Positions 51,879 through 61,383 of a DNA stretch of 64,000 bases are shown here, piece by piece. The position numbers and the translations under genes are program-made. Origin of the DNA: Peptostreptococcaceae bacterium (GTDB lineage: Bacteria > Bacillota > Clostridia > Peptostreptococcales > Peptostreptococcaceae); NCBI GenBank assembly GCA_902363255.1, contig CABIZO010000004.1, positions 1 through 64,000 of the forward strand, written 5' to 3'. Positions within the stretch are counted from its first letter, which is position 1. Each line of letters begins with the position of its first letter. The notes beneath the pieces are model-generated. The model searched no databases. It was not told the DNA's origin and saw only the letters and a list, made by a program, of their open reading frames with translations.

Positions 51879-52907
51879 GTGGCCACATTAAAAGAAATAG
51901 CCAATAGTGTAGGTGTATCCGTTGGTACTGTATCTAGAGTTTTAAATAATGATAGTACTATAAGTGTATCTGATGAAACTAAAATAAAAATATTTAATAC
52001 AGCAGAAGAATTACAATATAAAACACCAAAACAGAGAAAAAAGACAAGTGTATCTAAGATAAATAAATTAAGAGTGGGCGTAGTTGAGATGTATAGTCAT
52101 AGTGAGCAGTTACAAGATCCATATTATTTACTTCTAAGAAGTGTTCTAGACAAGGAATGTTTTGATCATGAAATAGAAGTTGTGAATATATATAAGTCAG
52201 AAGATGAGTATAAATTTATTGGACAGGAAGAAATAAATGGTATTATAGCCATAGGTAAATTTAATAAAAAAGAAGTAAAAATGATAAGTAAATTACATAA
52301 CAATCTTGTATTTTTAGATTCTTCACCTGATGATGAAAACTTTGACTCTGTAAATATTAACTTTAAATTAGGAACAACTAAAGCACTGGATTACTTGATT
52401 CAGCTTGGTCACAGAGATATAGGATATATAGGAAGTTTTAAAACCTTAGACGATTATAAGGGAAAAAGTATTGATAATAGATTAATAACATATAGAGAAT
52501 ATATGAAAAATAAAAACTTATATAAAGAAGAAAATGTTATAGATAGTAAGGAGATGACAACAAAAGCTGGATATGAAACAATGAAAGACTTTTTAAAAAG
52601 TTCGAAAAATATTCCAACAGCTTTCTTCGTGGGAACGGATACTCTAGCAACAGGCGTACTGAAAGCTCTAAATGAAAATAATATAAAAGTGCCACAAGAT
52701 GTTAGTATAATAGGGTTTAACGATTTGATTGCCTCACAATATACCATACCTCCTCTTACTACAGTTAGCGTTCATATGGATAATCTGGCAAGTGCATCAG
52801 TAGACCTTATATTAGAGAAAATTAGTAAAAGCAGATCTTACTGTAAAAAAGTAATAATACCTAGCGAACTTATAATAAGAGAAAGTACATCGGAAGTAAA
52901 AAATTAA
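51879..52907 (+). CDS. LacI/GalR-family regulator of galactose genes
   Basis: 342 residues. The LacI helix-turn-helix is at 2-24 (TLKEIANSVGVSVGTVSRVL) with the hinge helix after it, and a periplasmic-binding-protein-like effector domain (about 60-335; IGFNDLIASQYTIPPLTTV near the end). It resembles GalR/EbgR-type repressors. The start is GTG at 51879, eight bases after AAAGGAG; a TTG at 51861 overlaps that site. It precedes galKET and shares upstream sequence with galK, so it probably controls the gal genes. Confidence 0.88.
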   Translation: MATLKEIANSVGVSVGTVSRVLNNDSTISVSDETKIKIFNTAEELQYKTPKQRKKTSVSKINKLRVGVVEMYSHSEQLQDPYYLLLRSVLDKECFDHEIEVVNIYKSEDEYKFIGQEEINGIIAIGKFNKKEVKMISKLHNNLVFLDSSPDDENFDSVNINFKLGTTKALDYLIQLGHRDIGYIGSFKTLDDYKGKSIDNRLITYREYMKNKNLYKEENVIDSKEMTTKAGYETMKDFLKSSKNIPTAFFVGTDTLATGVLKALNENNIKVPQDVSIIGFNDLIASQYTIPPLTTVSVHMDNLASASVDLILEKISKSRSYCKKVIIPSELIIRESTSEVKN

Positions 52908-52916
52908 ATACTAAAT

Positions 52917-52956
52917 AAAAAAGGATTACAATTATTTTATTGTAATCCTTTTTTAC
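52917..52956 (+). terminator. Terminator after the LacI-type gene
   Basis: AAAAAGGATTACAAT/ATTGTAATCCTTTTT stem and T run. Confidence 0.92.
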
Positions 52957-53068
52957 TTACAAGGAAATTTTGAGCAAGGTCGTTGCCTAAAATTTCATGG
53001 CGCCCACACAGTGGCCTAAAGTGGTAGCGAAGGCATCTCGTTGGCGACATGAGCGAAGCGAATTTTTA
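52957..53068 (+). repeat. Dispersed post-terminator repeat, recombined copy
   Basis: CTTACAAGGAAATT, then directly GAGCAAGGTCGTTG (the tail module of 31437-31610), then GTGGTAGCGAAGGCATCTCG (shared with the reverse complement of 60300-60425), then GTTGGCGACATGAGCGAAGC and GAATTTTT (shared with 41757-41845). Confidence 0.85.
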
Positions 53069-53119
53069 TGCTCATAATTATTTTTATAAAAAATTAAATA
53101 GTTAGTAAAGTATTTAGTG

Positions 53120-53185
53120 AAAATAAGTAAAAAATTTAAAAATTTTACTAAAACTATTTACAAAGGAAAATATATCTAATATTAT
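53120..53185 (+). promoter_or_regulatory. galK promoter
   Basis: AAAATAAGTAAAAAA box (53120-53134), -35 TTTACA (53157-53162), 17-base spacer, -10 TATTAT (53180-53185). TTTACAA at 53157 equals one half of the operator before the LacI-type gene. Confidence 0.6.
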
Positions 53186-53223
53186 GAAATTAGGATAAAT
53201 AAAACAGTTCTAGGGGGAGTAAA

Positions 53224-54387
53224 ATGAAGAAAAATATTATAAAAATGTTCAACGAAATATTTGGAGAAAATAACAACTTAAGAGTATTCTTTTCACCAGG
53301 GAGAGTAAACTTGATAGGTGAACATACAGATTATAATGGTGGAAATGTGTTTCCTTGTGCTTTGAGCTTTGGAACTTATGGGGCAATAGCTTTGAGAGAT
53401 GATAAAACAGTAAGAATGTATTCTGATAACTTCAAAGATTTAGGAATAATTAGCTTTAACATAGATCAATTAGTAAATGATAAAAAAGATGACTGGGCAA
53501 ATTACCCAAAAGGTGTTATAGATGTGCTTAAAAAACATGGATATAATGTGGGCTGTGGATTTGACATGGTTGTATTTGGTAACATTCCAAATGGTGCAGG
53601 ACTATCTTCATCTGCATCTTTAGAATTATTAATGGCTGTAATGATTAACGACTTATTTAAATTTAATATATCTAGAGTAGATTTAGTAAAATACTGTCAA
53701 GAAGCAGAAAACAAATTTATAGGAGTTAACTGTGGTATAATGGATCAATTTGCCATAGGTATGGGGAAAGAAAATAGTGCCATATTACTTGATTGCAATA
53801 CTTTAGACTATTCATATAGCAAAGTAAATTTAGAGGACAAAGTTATAATAATAGCAAATACAAATAAAAGAAGAGGTCTTGCAGATTCAAAATATAACGA
53901 AAGAAGAAATGAATGTGAAACTGCTTTAAAAGAACTTCAAAGTAAGTTAAGTATAAACTCTTTGGGAGAACTTACAGAAGAAGAATTTGAAAATAACAAA
54001 GATTTAATAAAAGATGAAATAAGACAAAAAAGAGCAAAGCATGCAGTATATGAAAATCAAAGAACTAAAAAAGCAGTTAAGGCTTTAGAAAAAAATGATA
54101 TAGAAACTTTTGGGAAACTTATGAATGATTCTCATACTTCTTTAAGAGATTGTTATGAAGTTACAGGAAAAGAACTAGATACACTTGTAGAACTTGCTTG
54201 GAAACACAAAGGAACAATAGGTTCTAGAATGACAGGAGCAGGATTTGGTGGATGTACAGTATCAATAGTAGAAAGAAGTTCACAAGAGGATTTTATAAAT
54301 ACTGTGGGAAAAGAATACAAAGAAAAAATAGGATATGATGCAGATTTCTATGTGGCAAACATAGGAGATGGAACTAGAGAAATATAG
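53224..54387 (+). CDS. galK: Galactokinase
   Basis: 387 residues of the GHMP kinase fold. It phosphorylates galactose to galactose 1-phosphate, the first step of the Leloir pathway. Signatures: PGRVNLIGEHTDYNGG (25-40, galactose site), the GHMP ATP loop GAGLSSSASLE (about 125-135), and the C-terminal GSRMTGAGFGGCTVS. Full length, TAGGGGGAG ribosome site. First gene of galK-galE-galT; galE follows after 19 bases. Confidence 0.96.
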   Translation: MKKNIIKMFNEIFGENNNLRVFFSPGRVNLIGEHTDYNGGNVFPCALSFGTYGAIALRDDKTVRMYSDNFKDLGIISFNIDQLVNDKKDDWANYPKGVIDVLKKHGYNVGCGFDMVVFGNIPNGAGLSSSASLELLMAVMINDLFKFNISRVDLVKYCQEAENKFIGVNCGIMDQFAIGMGKENSAILLDCNTLDYSYSKVNLEDKVIIIANTNKRRGLADSKYNERRNECETALKELQSKLSINSLGELTEEEFENNKDLIKDEIRQKRAKHAVYENQRTKKAVKALEKNDIETFGKLMNDSHTSLRDCYEVTGKELDTLVELAWKHKGTIGSRMTGAGFGGCTVSIVERSSQEDFINTVGKEYKEKIGYDADFYVANIGDGTREI

Positions 54388-54406
54388 TTTATTGGGGGAA
54401 ATAATT

Positions 54407-55393
54407 ATGATATTAGTATGTGGTGGAGCAGGATACATAGGAAGTCATACAGTAAGACAACTTATAGATAAAAATGAAGAAGTAATAATAGTTGATAATT
54501 TAGAAACAGGACATGAGGATGCGATTCATCCTAAAGCAAAATTTTATAAAGTTGATATTAGAAGTGAAGAAGAATTAGATAAAGTATTTGCAGAAAATAA
54601 AATAGATGAAGTTATACATTTTGCAGCAAACTCATTAGTTGGAGAAAGTATGACTAATCCGTTGAAATACTTCAACAACAATGTGCATGGAACAGAAATA
54701 CTATTAAAAGTAATGATAAAACATAATGTGAAAAAGATAGTATTTTCATCAACAGCTGCAACTTATGGAGAGCCAAAGAGAATACCAATATTAGAAGCTG
54801 ACCAAACTGAGCCAACTAATGCTTATGGAGAAACAAAATTAGCCATGGAAAAAATGATGAAGTGGGCAGATTTAGCACATGGAGTAAAATTTATATCACT
54901 TAGATATTTCAATGTGGCAGGAGCCCATGAAAGTGGAGAAATAGGTGAAGACCACAATCCTGAAACTCACCTAATACCATTAATACTACAAGTGCCACTT
55001 GGAAAAAGGGAGTTTATCTCAATTTATGGAGATGACTACGATACTCATGATGGAACTTGTATAAGAGATTACATTCATGTAATAGACTTGGCTGATGCTC
55101 ATATATTAGCAGTAAAAAAATTAAGAGCAGGTTTTGAAAGTAATATTTATAATTTAGGAAGTGGAAATGGATTTACTGTAAAAGAAATGATAGAAGCAGC
55201 AAGAAAAGTTACAAGCCATCCAATACCAGCAAAGATTTGTGCAAGAAGAGCAGGGGATCCAGCTAAACTTGTGGCTTCATCAGAAAAAGCAAGAAAAGAA
55301 TTAAATTGGCAACCTAAGTTTGAAAATGTGGAGGCCATGATATCATCAGCATGGAAATGGCATCAAAATCATCCAAATGGGTTTGAAAAATAG
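54407..55393 (+). CDS. galE: UDP-glucose 4-epimerase
   Basis: 328 residues. It interconverts UDP-galactose and UDP-glucose, using bound NAD. The NAD loop GGAGYIGSH is at 6-14, the catalytic Tyr140 and Lys144 are in AYGETK, and the Ser/Thr of the active site is in FSSTAATYG. The ATG at 54407 is preferred over 54368, since GGGGGAAA lies just before it and the longer frame would overlap galK. Middle gene of the gal operon. Confidence 0.95.
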   Translation: MILVCGGAGYIGSHTVRQLIDKNEEVIIVDNLETGHEDAIHPKAKFYKVDIRSEEELDKVFAENKIDEVIHFAANSLVGESMTNPLKYFNNNVHGTEILLKVMIKHNVKKIVFSSTAATYGEPKRIPILEADQTEPTNAYGETKLAMEKMMKWADLAHGVKFISLRYFNVAGAHESGEIGEDHNPETHLIPLILQVPLGKREFISIYGDDYDTHDGTCIRDYIHVIDLADAHILAVKKLRAGFESNIYNLGSGNGFTVKEMIEAARKVTSHPIPAKICARRAGDPAKLVASSEKARKELNWQPKFENVEAMISSAWKWHQNHPNGFEK

Positions 55394-55407
55394 TGGGAGA
55401 TAAGAAA

Positions 55408-56955
55408 ATGAGTATATATAGAGAGTTTGAAAGACTTATAAATTATGGACTTAAGAAAAATTTATTTGAAAAAGAAGATACAACTTATGTGAGAAATTCA
55501 CTAATAGAATTATATAAATTAGATGAATATATAGTAAAAGAAGTTGAAGATGAAAATTTAGAAAATCCAACGGATATACTAAATAATTTATTAAATTATG
55601 CTTTTGATATGGGTATATTAGAATCAAACACATCTGTTTATAGGGATTTGTTGGATACTAAAATAATGAGTTTGCTTATGCCTAGACCATCAGAAGTTAT
55701 AAGAGAATTTAATAAAAGATACAAAGAAAATAAAATAAGTGCCACAGACTATTTATATGATTTAAGTAAAGCTTGTGACTATGTGAGAACTTCAAGAATT
55801 GCACAAAACATAACTTGGAAAACTGAAACAGATTATGGTCAAATAGATATAACTATAAACTTATCAAAACCAGAAAAAGATCCAAAAGCCATAGCAGCTG
55901 CTAGAAATATGAAATCTTCATCTTATCCAAAATGTTTATTATGCAAAGAAAATGTGGGATATGCAGGTAGGTTAAATCATCCAGCTAGACAAAATTTAAG
56001 AATTATACCATTTGAGTTAAATAAAGAAGAGTGGAATTTACAATACTCTCCATATTCTTATTACAATGAACATTGTATAATTTTTTCTAGTGAACATGAA
56101 CCTATGAAAATAAATAAAAATACTTTTGATAGAAATTTAGAGTTTGTGGAAAAATTCCCTCATTACTTTGTAGGTTCAAATGCTGACTTGCCAATAGTTG
56201 GTGGTTCAATTCTTACTCATGACCATTACCAAGGTGGAAGATATGAATTTGCCATGGAAAGAGCTAAAGATGTTTATACTTTTGAAGTAAAAGGATATGA
56301 AAATATAAAATTATCTATAGTAAAGTGGCCATTATCCGTAGTTAGATTAAATGGAAAAAATAGATCAAAAATAAGTGAATTAGCTGAAAAAATATTAAAT
56401 CATTGGAGAAGCTACTCTGATGAAAAGGTTGGAATACATGCTTTTAGTGGAGATACTTCACATAACACAATAACACCTATAGCTAGAAGAAGAGGTGAAA
56501 ATTTTGAGTTAGACTTAGTTCTAAGAAATAACAGAACAAGTGAAGAGCATCCAGATGGAATATTCCACCCACACAAAGAACTTCATCATATTAAAAAAGA
56601 AAACATAGGACTAATAGAAGTTTTAGGCTTAGCAGTCTTACCAGCAAGACTAAAAGAAGAGCTATCTCAAATAAAAGAATGCTTGTTAAATGAAAGTAAA
56701 TCTGATTTAATAAAAGAAGATGAAAATTTAAAAATTCATTTACATTGGTTTGAGAAGCTTAAAGAACAATACACTAATTTAAATGAAAATAATATAGATG
56801 AAATACTAGAAAAAGAAGTTGGAAATATATTTGTTAAAGTATTAGAACATTGTGGTGTTTTCAAATGGAATGAAGAAGGAAAAGACGCAATGAAAAGATA
56901 TATGAGCAATATTAAAGAAAACATAGAGGTTAAAGAAAATATAGAATGTTTATAA
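55408..56955 (+). CDS. galT: Galactose-1-phosphate uridylyltransferase, class II
   Basis: 515 residues. It exchanges galactose 1-phosphate with UDP-glucose. This is the long Firmicute class, not the 350-residue HIT-type E. coli form: the N-terminal helical part (about 1-130) is followed by CLLCKENVGYAGR, LTHDHYQGGRYEFAMERA and GIFHPHKELHHIKKENIGLIE. The ATG at 55408 follows GGGAG; a GTG at 55393 overlaps that site. It is 14 bases after galE, ends the operon, and finishes in a Lys/Glu-rich tail. Confidence 0.95.
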   Translation: MSIYREFERLINYGLKKNLFEKEDTTYVRNSLIELYKLDEYIVKEVEDENLENPTDILNNLLNYAFDMGILESNTSVYRDLLDTKIMSLLMPRPSEVIREFNKRYKENKISATDYLYDLSKACDYVRTSRIAQNITWKTETDYGQIDITINLSKPEKDPKAIAAARNMKSSSYPKCLLCKENVGYAGRLNHPARQNLRIIPFELNKEEWNLQYSPYSYYNEHCIIFSSEHEPMKINKNTFDRNLEFVEKFPHYFVGSNADLPIVGGSILTHDHYQGGRYEFAMERAKDVYTFEVKGYENIKLSIVKWPLSVVRLNGKNRSKISELAEKILNHWRSYSDEKVGIHAFSGDTSHNTITPIARRRGENFELDLVLRNNRTSEEHPDGIFHPHKELHHIKKENIGLIEVLGLAVLPARLKEELSQIKECLLNESKSDLIKEDENLKIHLHWFEKLKEQYTNLNENNIDEILEKEVGNIFVKVLEHCGVFKWNEEGKDAMKRYMSNIKENIEVKENIECL

Positions 56956-56974
56956 TTTCATAAATTTTAAATAA

Positions 56975-57013
56975 GTATTCCTCCTAGTCAAAATGATTTA
57001 GGGGGATGTTTTA
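56975..57013 (+). terminator. Possible imperfect terminator after galT
   Basis: CCTCCTA and TAGGGGG pair with mismatches around a 12-base loop, then TTTTA. Confidence 0.4.
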
Positions 57014-57060
57014 TGTTAGAAATAAGTTGAAAATAGGGAAGAATAAGTAATAGCAAACTC

Positions 57061-57100
57061 TTTAAAGGGGGTATCAAAAATGATACCCCCTTTAAAATTG
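57061..57100 (+). terminator. Strong hairpin after the gal operon
   Basis: TTTAAAGGGGGTATCA with its complement TGATACCCCCTTTAAA; the loop is four A. The remainder of the 56956-57322 gap has no visible gene. Confidence 0.75.
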
Positions 57101-57322
57101 AATTAATTTATAATTTATACATAAAATTCACAATCATATTAAAATCATTAAAATCTTTTGTAAGCAATAATAAATAAGTTTATAATTAAATCATAAGAAT
57201 TTATAAATGAATTAAGGGGAAATTATTAAAAAATATATTATACAAATAACCATAAATAAAAATATGCTAAACAATCTTAGATTTAAATAAATACAAAGGA
57301 AGAATTAGATGGGAGAGTATTA

Positions 57323-58087
57323 ATGACATTAAAAAAAGAAGTTCATGAACCATTTATATATGAAAATAAAAATTCAAATACCATAATCATATTTATTCAT
57401 GGAATATTAGAAGGTCCAAATCAATTTAAAGAATTTGCAAAAGTAGCACAAAATTTAGGCTTCTCATATTCTGCAATTTTACTACATGGACATGGTAAAA
57501 GTGGAAATGATTTTGCAAAAAGTAGTAAAGAAAAATGGATAGATAGTGTTGAAAAAGAAATATTAAAACATAAGGATAATTATGAAAATATTATATTAGT
57601 AGGGCATTCCATGGGCTCCTTATTATCAATATTATTTTCTCTAAAATACAAAAACAAAGTAAAGGGTCTTGTATTAATATCAACGCCACTTAAAATTTTT
57701 GTTAAGTTTAAAATGATTATAAGTAGTATAAAAATAGTATTAGGAATAGTGACTGAAAAAGATGTATTAGCAATTCGTGCGAAAAAAGCTTTTAGTGTAG
57801 ACAGATGCACTCCATTCACATATTGTAGATGGGTACCTAGATACATAGATTTATTTACCTTAATAAATTTAAGCAAAAAAGAACTGAAAAATATAGAAAT
57901 ACCAGCATTAATTGTCCAATGTAAAGAAGATGAGCTAGTGAGTTACAAAACTTTAGAAGTATTTCAACGTAAATTACAAAATGATTATAAGATTATCACC
58001 TTGGATAAGTCAGGACATTTTTATTATTACAAAGATGAAATGACTTATATATTAAATGAATTCAAAATATTTATAAAAAATTTATAA
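57323..58087 (+). CDS. Alpha/beta hydrolase, lysophospholipase-like
   Basis: 254 residues, cytoplasmic. FIHGILEGPNQF is the oxyanion region, HGHGKSG follows, and the nucleophile elbow is GHSMGS with Ser near 95. Asp is in CKEDELVS and His in DKSGHFYYY. The type is that of monoacylglycerol lipase or lysophospholipase-like hydrolases; the substrate is open. GGGAG precedes the ATG. It stands alone with a shared terminator. Confidence 0.85.
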   Translation: MTLKKEVHEPFIYENKNSNTIIIFIHGILEGPNQFKEFAKVAQNLGFSYSAILLHGHGKSGNDFAKSSKEKWIDSVEKEILKHKDNYENIILVGHSMGSLLSILFSLKYKNKVKGLVLISTPLKIFVKFKMIISSIKIVLGIVTEKDVLAIRAKKAFSVDRCTPFTYCRWVPRYIDLFTLINLSKKELKNIEIPALIVQCKEDELVSYKTLEVFQRKLQNDYKIITLDKSGHFYYYKDEMTYILNEFKIFIKNL

Positions 58088-58103
58088 GCATATTTATGCA
58101 AAT

Positions 58104-58147
58104 AAAAAAGTTGCAGAGAGTTATTATAACAATCTGCAACTTTTTCT
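58104..58147. terminator. Bidirectional terminator
   Basis: AAAAAAGTTGCAGA and TCTGCAACTTTTT pair between converging genes. Confidence 0.85.
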
Positions 58148-58182
58148 ATATTAAAAAATTACTATTAATTTATCAGCAAAAT

Positions 58183-58908
58183 TTAGTTTGCAGTAGCTAG
58201 TGATGAAGCACGTTTTGACTTAGCAGCTGACTTTTTAGTAAGGTATTTTGAAATACGCATAACTGCATAAGTAATAAATACTACATTATAAACCAACACA
58301 TTTATTATGTAAGTAGTATTTCCCAAAAGAGCTACTGGTACCATGATTAACATAACATGAACATATATTAATCCATAGAATAAATAAGCTGTTCTTTGTA
58401 AACTCTTCCAGGCCTTAGGTTTCATAGATTTTCTAACCATAGGGAAAGAAGTTATAAGTAGTGGAACCATAATCCCAATAAGAATTATACTTACACCTGC
58501 AGCAGCCTTCATGTTAGTAGACATGGTTTCTGGTGCAGTGAAAAGATTTACAAAGTGATTTTTACCAAAGCTTATGTTATGAGCTAAAGTAAGAATACCG
58601 GCAATAATTGATAACTCAGCTCTAATTGGCATTAAAAACTTTATTAATTTACTTCCCTTTTTAAAAGCACCTGCATACATAACAATAACGAAAATTGCAG
58701 TAGAAAAAGTACTCTTAATTAAAATAGGAAGAATCATAGTTGTAAACCAAGCTGGTAAAGTCCAAATTACACCTGTATAAGATCCTATTACTAATAATAT
58801 TGATAGTATAGTAGTTAATATATAACAAAAATTAGCATGTTTTTTTATAAAATCTCGTCCAAAAGCTACTAAAACAATTGCTGCTATTATTGATATTAAA
58901 AAATTCAT
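58183..58908 (-). CDS. Ferric-reductase-like haem membrane protein
   Basis: 241 residues with six membrane helices. Paired histidines in LTLAHNISFGKNH and LIYVHVMLI fit two b-type haems across the membrane, as in ferric reductase-like and MsrQ proteins. It has no flavin or NAD(P)H domain, so electrons must come from another protein. The C-terminal tail is basic and Ala/Ser-rich. The ATG at 58908 follows ATGGAGGTAATT; the frame from 58920 overlaps that site. A TATAAGTTC/GAACTTATA hairpin lies in its leader (58930-58955). Confidence 0.8.
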   Translation of the reverse strand: MNFLISIIAAIVLVAFGRDFIKKHANFCYILTTILSILLVIGSYTGVIWTLPAWFTTMILPILIKSTFSTAIFVIVMYAGAFKKGSKLIKFLMPIRAELSIIAGILTLAHNISFGKNHFVNLFTAPETMSTNMKAAAGVSIILIGIMVPLLITSFPMVRKSMKPKAWKSLQRTAYLFYGLIYVHVMLIMVPVALLGNTTYIINVLVYNVVFITYAVMRISKYLTKKSAAKSKRASSLATAN

Positions 58909-59091
58909 AATTACCTCCATTTATATGAAAAAATATAAGTTCCTATGAACTTATATAGTTTTTCGTTTTGTGTAATGAAAGTATAATACAAAAACCATTA
59001 TCAATCAATAGTTATTATCAATTACTAATAAAATTCAATAAAAATTGCAATATAGTAATAAATAAAATAAGAATAAAAAAGTTAAAAATAA

Positions 59092-59119
59092 AAGATCATT
59101 ACAAAAATGTAATGACCTT
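59092..59119 (-). terminator. Terminator of the XdhC-type gene
   Basis: On the minus strand AAGGTCATTACA pairs with TGTAATGATCTT, then T-rich sequence. Confidence 0.75.
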
Positions 59120-59131
59120 ATAAATTCTTTA

Positions 59132-60199
59132 TTAAAATACTTCTATTAGCACTTCCATAGTTCCACCACATACCATACCAATGGATTCAGCAACTTCACC
59201 TGTCATATCAACGTGTTCAATTGAGTAAGAAAGATTATCATTCATCATTTCTCTAGCTTTATTTAATACTTCAGCTTCACTACATCCACCACCTATACTA
59301 CCTAATGTTCTTCCATCAAGGTAAGCAATCATCTTTGCTCCAGCTTTTCTTGGAACAGAACCTTTAGAAGATAGGATAGTTAAAAGGGCTTTAGGCATAG
59401 GATCTTCATCATTTATTTTAGATATAACATCCACATCAAATTCAGGATAAGAATGTTTTATAGCTTTATTATTTATAACACGTCTATTTTTATATGAAAT
59501 AAGTTGTCCAACTATGGATATGGATATTTCGTCAGGAGTTACTGCAAAAATATCCATTCCTATAGGAGAGCAAATATTTTCTAATGCATCTTTTGAGAAT
59601 CCTTCTGAGATTAACTCTTCTTTTAAACCTTTGACTCTACGTTTAGAACCTATCATTCCAATATATCTTAAATCATGATTTATTACATTTCTTAAAACTA
59701 AGCCATCATGTCTATGTCCCCTTGTAACAATAACAACAAAGTCATTTTCTCTAAATGTGATATTATCAAAAGATTTCTTAAAATCTTCACAAATTACTTC
59801 TTTGGCTTCAGGGAATCGAAGAGTATTAGCGAAGTAAGGTCTATCGTCAATAACTGTAACTAAAAAACCAACTCGATTAGCTAATTCGCATAAAGGTTTT
59901 GCTATATGACCACCGCCAAACACAATTAGCCTTGGTTTTGGAAAATATGGTTCAATTATAACAAGATCATCATTTTCAGTTTTTACAGTATTAATTTGTT
60001 CTGAAGAGATTGCTTTGTTAATTCCATCATAAATACTCTCATCTAAATTTAATGTTTTATTATCAATATCATTCTTAGTTAATAGATACTTTTCTTTTAT
60101 AGAAGGGCTTGTATCATTATTATTTAAAAAAGTAAGCATGACGCATTGATTTCCATCATTAACTTTTTTTAGTAAATCATTATACAATTTATTGTACAT
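59132..60199 (-). CDS. XdhC-family molybdenum-hydroxylase maturation factor, unusual domain order
   Basis: 355 residues. XdhC proteins bind the molybdenum cofactor and help insert sulfurated cofactor into xanthine dehydrogenase-type enzymes. Here the Rossmann domain comes first (FGGGHIAKPL at 94-103; GMIGSKRR near 200), and the CoxI-type domain comes last (about 260-355: KGSVPRKAGAKM, LGSIGGGCSEAEVL, GMVCGGTMEVLIE). The usual order is the reverse; the first 90 residues may be a degenerate CoxI domain. The ATG at 60199 follows TTGGAG. No hydroxylase gene is next to it, but a molybdopterin enzyme starts at 62890. Confidence 0.87.
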   Translation of the reverse strand: MYNKLYNDLLKKVNDGNQCVMLTFLNNNDTSPSIKEKYLLTKNDIDNKTLNLDESIYDGINKAISSEQINTVKTENDDLVIIEPYFPKPRLIVFGGGHIAKPLCELANRVGFLVTVIDDRPYFANTLRFPEAKEVICEDFKKSFDNITFRENDFVVIVTRGHRHDGLVLRNVINHDLRYIGMIGSKRRVKGLKEELISEGFSKDALENICSPIGMDIFAVTPDEISISIVGQLISYKNRRVINNKAIKHSYPEFDVDVISKINDEDPMPKALLTILSSKGSVPRKAGAKMIAYLDGRTLGSIGGGCSEAEVLNKAREMMNDNLSYSIEHVDMTGEVAESIGMVCGGTMEVLIEVF

Positions 60200-60299
60200 T
60201 ATACTCAACTCCAAGCTTTATATTATATATTTAATATTATAACTTAAAATTCTATAAATAGCATATTTTTCATATAACTCATACTTAGCTAAATATATT

Positions 60300-60425
60300 G
60301 GAAGCTACGATTTATCCTCGTTATCGCTTCAGATAAATCCGTTATTCAAACGAGATGTCTTCGCTACCACCTTAAGCTACTAGAAGTTTTCCACAGTTGA
60401 AAAAGCAACATAATTTCCTTGTAAG
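60300..60425 (-). repeat. Dispersed post-terminator repeat, recombined copy
   Basis: Reverse complement: CTTACAAGGAAATTATGTTG, TTTTTCAACTGTGGAAAACT, CTAGTAGCTTAAGGTGGTAG, CGAAGACATCTCGTT; then ATTTATCTGAAGCGATAACG AGGATAAAT, a hairpin-like end. Head as at 31437; middle as at 52957. It lies just after the minus-strand gene ending at 60451. Confidence 0.85.
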
Positions 60426-60450
60426 TTAAAAAGTTAGATACTATTTATTT

Positions 60451-61383
60451 TTAGTCTTTAATCTCATCTATATTATTAATTTTAAACAATTCATTTAATA
60501 AATTTACTTGAGATGAGCTGACTTTAATAGGAGCTCTATCATTAGAAATTAATGAAGATATTTTGAATATAGGTGTTTTTTTAGTAGAAAAATCAAGGCT
60601 ATAACAAGCTTTTCCTTTTATAACTTCTTTTGTCCACATATAGCCACTGATACTGTCCCATGGAATAAAAGAATTAAACATTAGAATACCTTCATTATAT
60701 ACAATTGCGTTTTTTCTTTTTGGATTAAATAAAGATACGTTCATAACTATAAGTAGAACAAAACTTAAACTATTTATTGTCATTAAGGAAGAAGAAAATA
60801 CTTCAACAGAGTTTATATTACCAAATTTATTTATAAGAGAATAAAAAAGAACAAGAAAAATAAGTAAGTAGAATATTTGAACATACTTTAATATTTTTTC
60901 ATCCCAAATAGATTGTTTATAAGACTGCACATAAAAAAGAGGTTCTTCTTTAGATAGCTCATTATCCTTTTTTACTATTCTTATAAGTTCTATAACCTCA
61001 GTAACACTTTGTATAGAAATTATTATTGTAAGTACTATTGAAAGAAAACCTTCTAAAGTTATATAATTATTAATAGAAAAATAAACAAAATCGCTAAATA
61101 TAAATATTAATGTGAGTAATATTATTGAAAAAACTCTAAATAGTTTATTATGTTTATAAATTTTATCTTTATAAATTTTGCTTAATATATCTGGATCTCC
61201 CATTTGTTTTAGAGCCATAGTAGTAGCTTCTTCTTCATTCATTCCATTTTTTGTATATTCTTCAATATAACTATAAATATGGTCTCTAAGTTCATCTTGT
61301 AAATCTTTTACTTTTTCTTCTGTGGAAATAAATCTGCATGTGGATTGTAGAAAGTTTTCAATAGCATTTTTTTGTGAAATCAT
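60451..61383 (-). CDS. Membrane protein with permease-prefix (HAAS-type) domain
   Basis: 310 residues. The N-terminal 75 residues (EEKVKDLQDELRDHIYSYIEEY and GMNEEEATTMALKQMGDP) are the helical HAAS/permease-prefix domain that accompanies PadR regulators. Four membrane helices follow (about 85-105, 112-130, 168-188, 200-220), then a cytoplasmic domain with ILMFNSFIPWDSISGY, like DUF5673. Its ATG overlaps the padR stop by one base. The pair is probably a membrane-stress module; function unknown. Confidence 0.83.
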   Translation of the reverse strand: MISQKNAIENFLQSTCRFISTEEKVKDLQDELRDHIYSYIEEYTKNGMNEEEATTMALKQMGDPDILSKIYKDKIYKHNKLFRVFSIILLTLIFIFSDFVYFSINNYITLEGFLSIVLTIIISIQSVTEVIELIRIVKKDNELSKEEPLFYVQSYKQSIWDEKILKYVQIFYLLIFLVLFYSLINKFGNINSVEVFSSSLMTINSLSFVLLIVMNVSLFNPKRKNAIVYNEGILMFNSFIPWDSISGYMWTKEVIKGKACYSLDFSTKKTPIFKISSLISNDRAPIKVSSSQVNLLNELFKINNIDEIKD

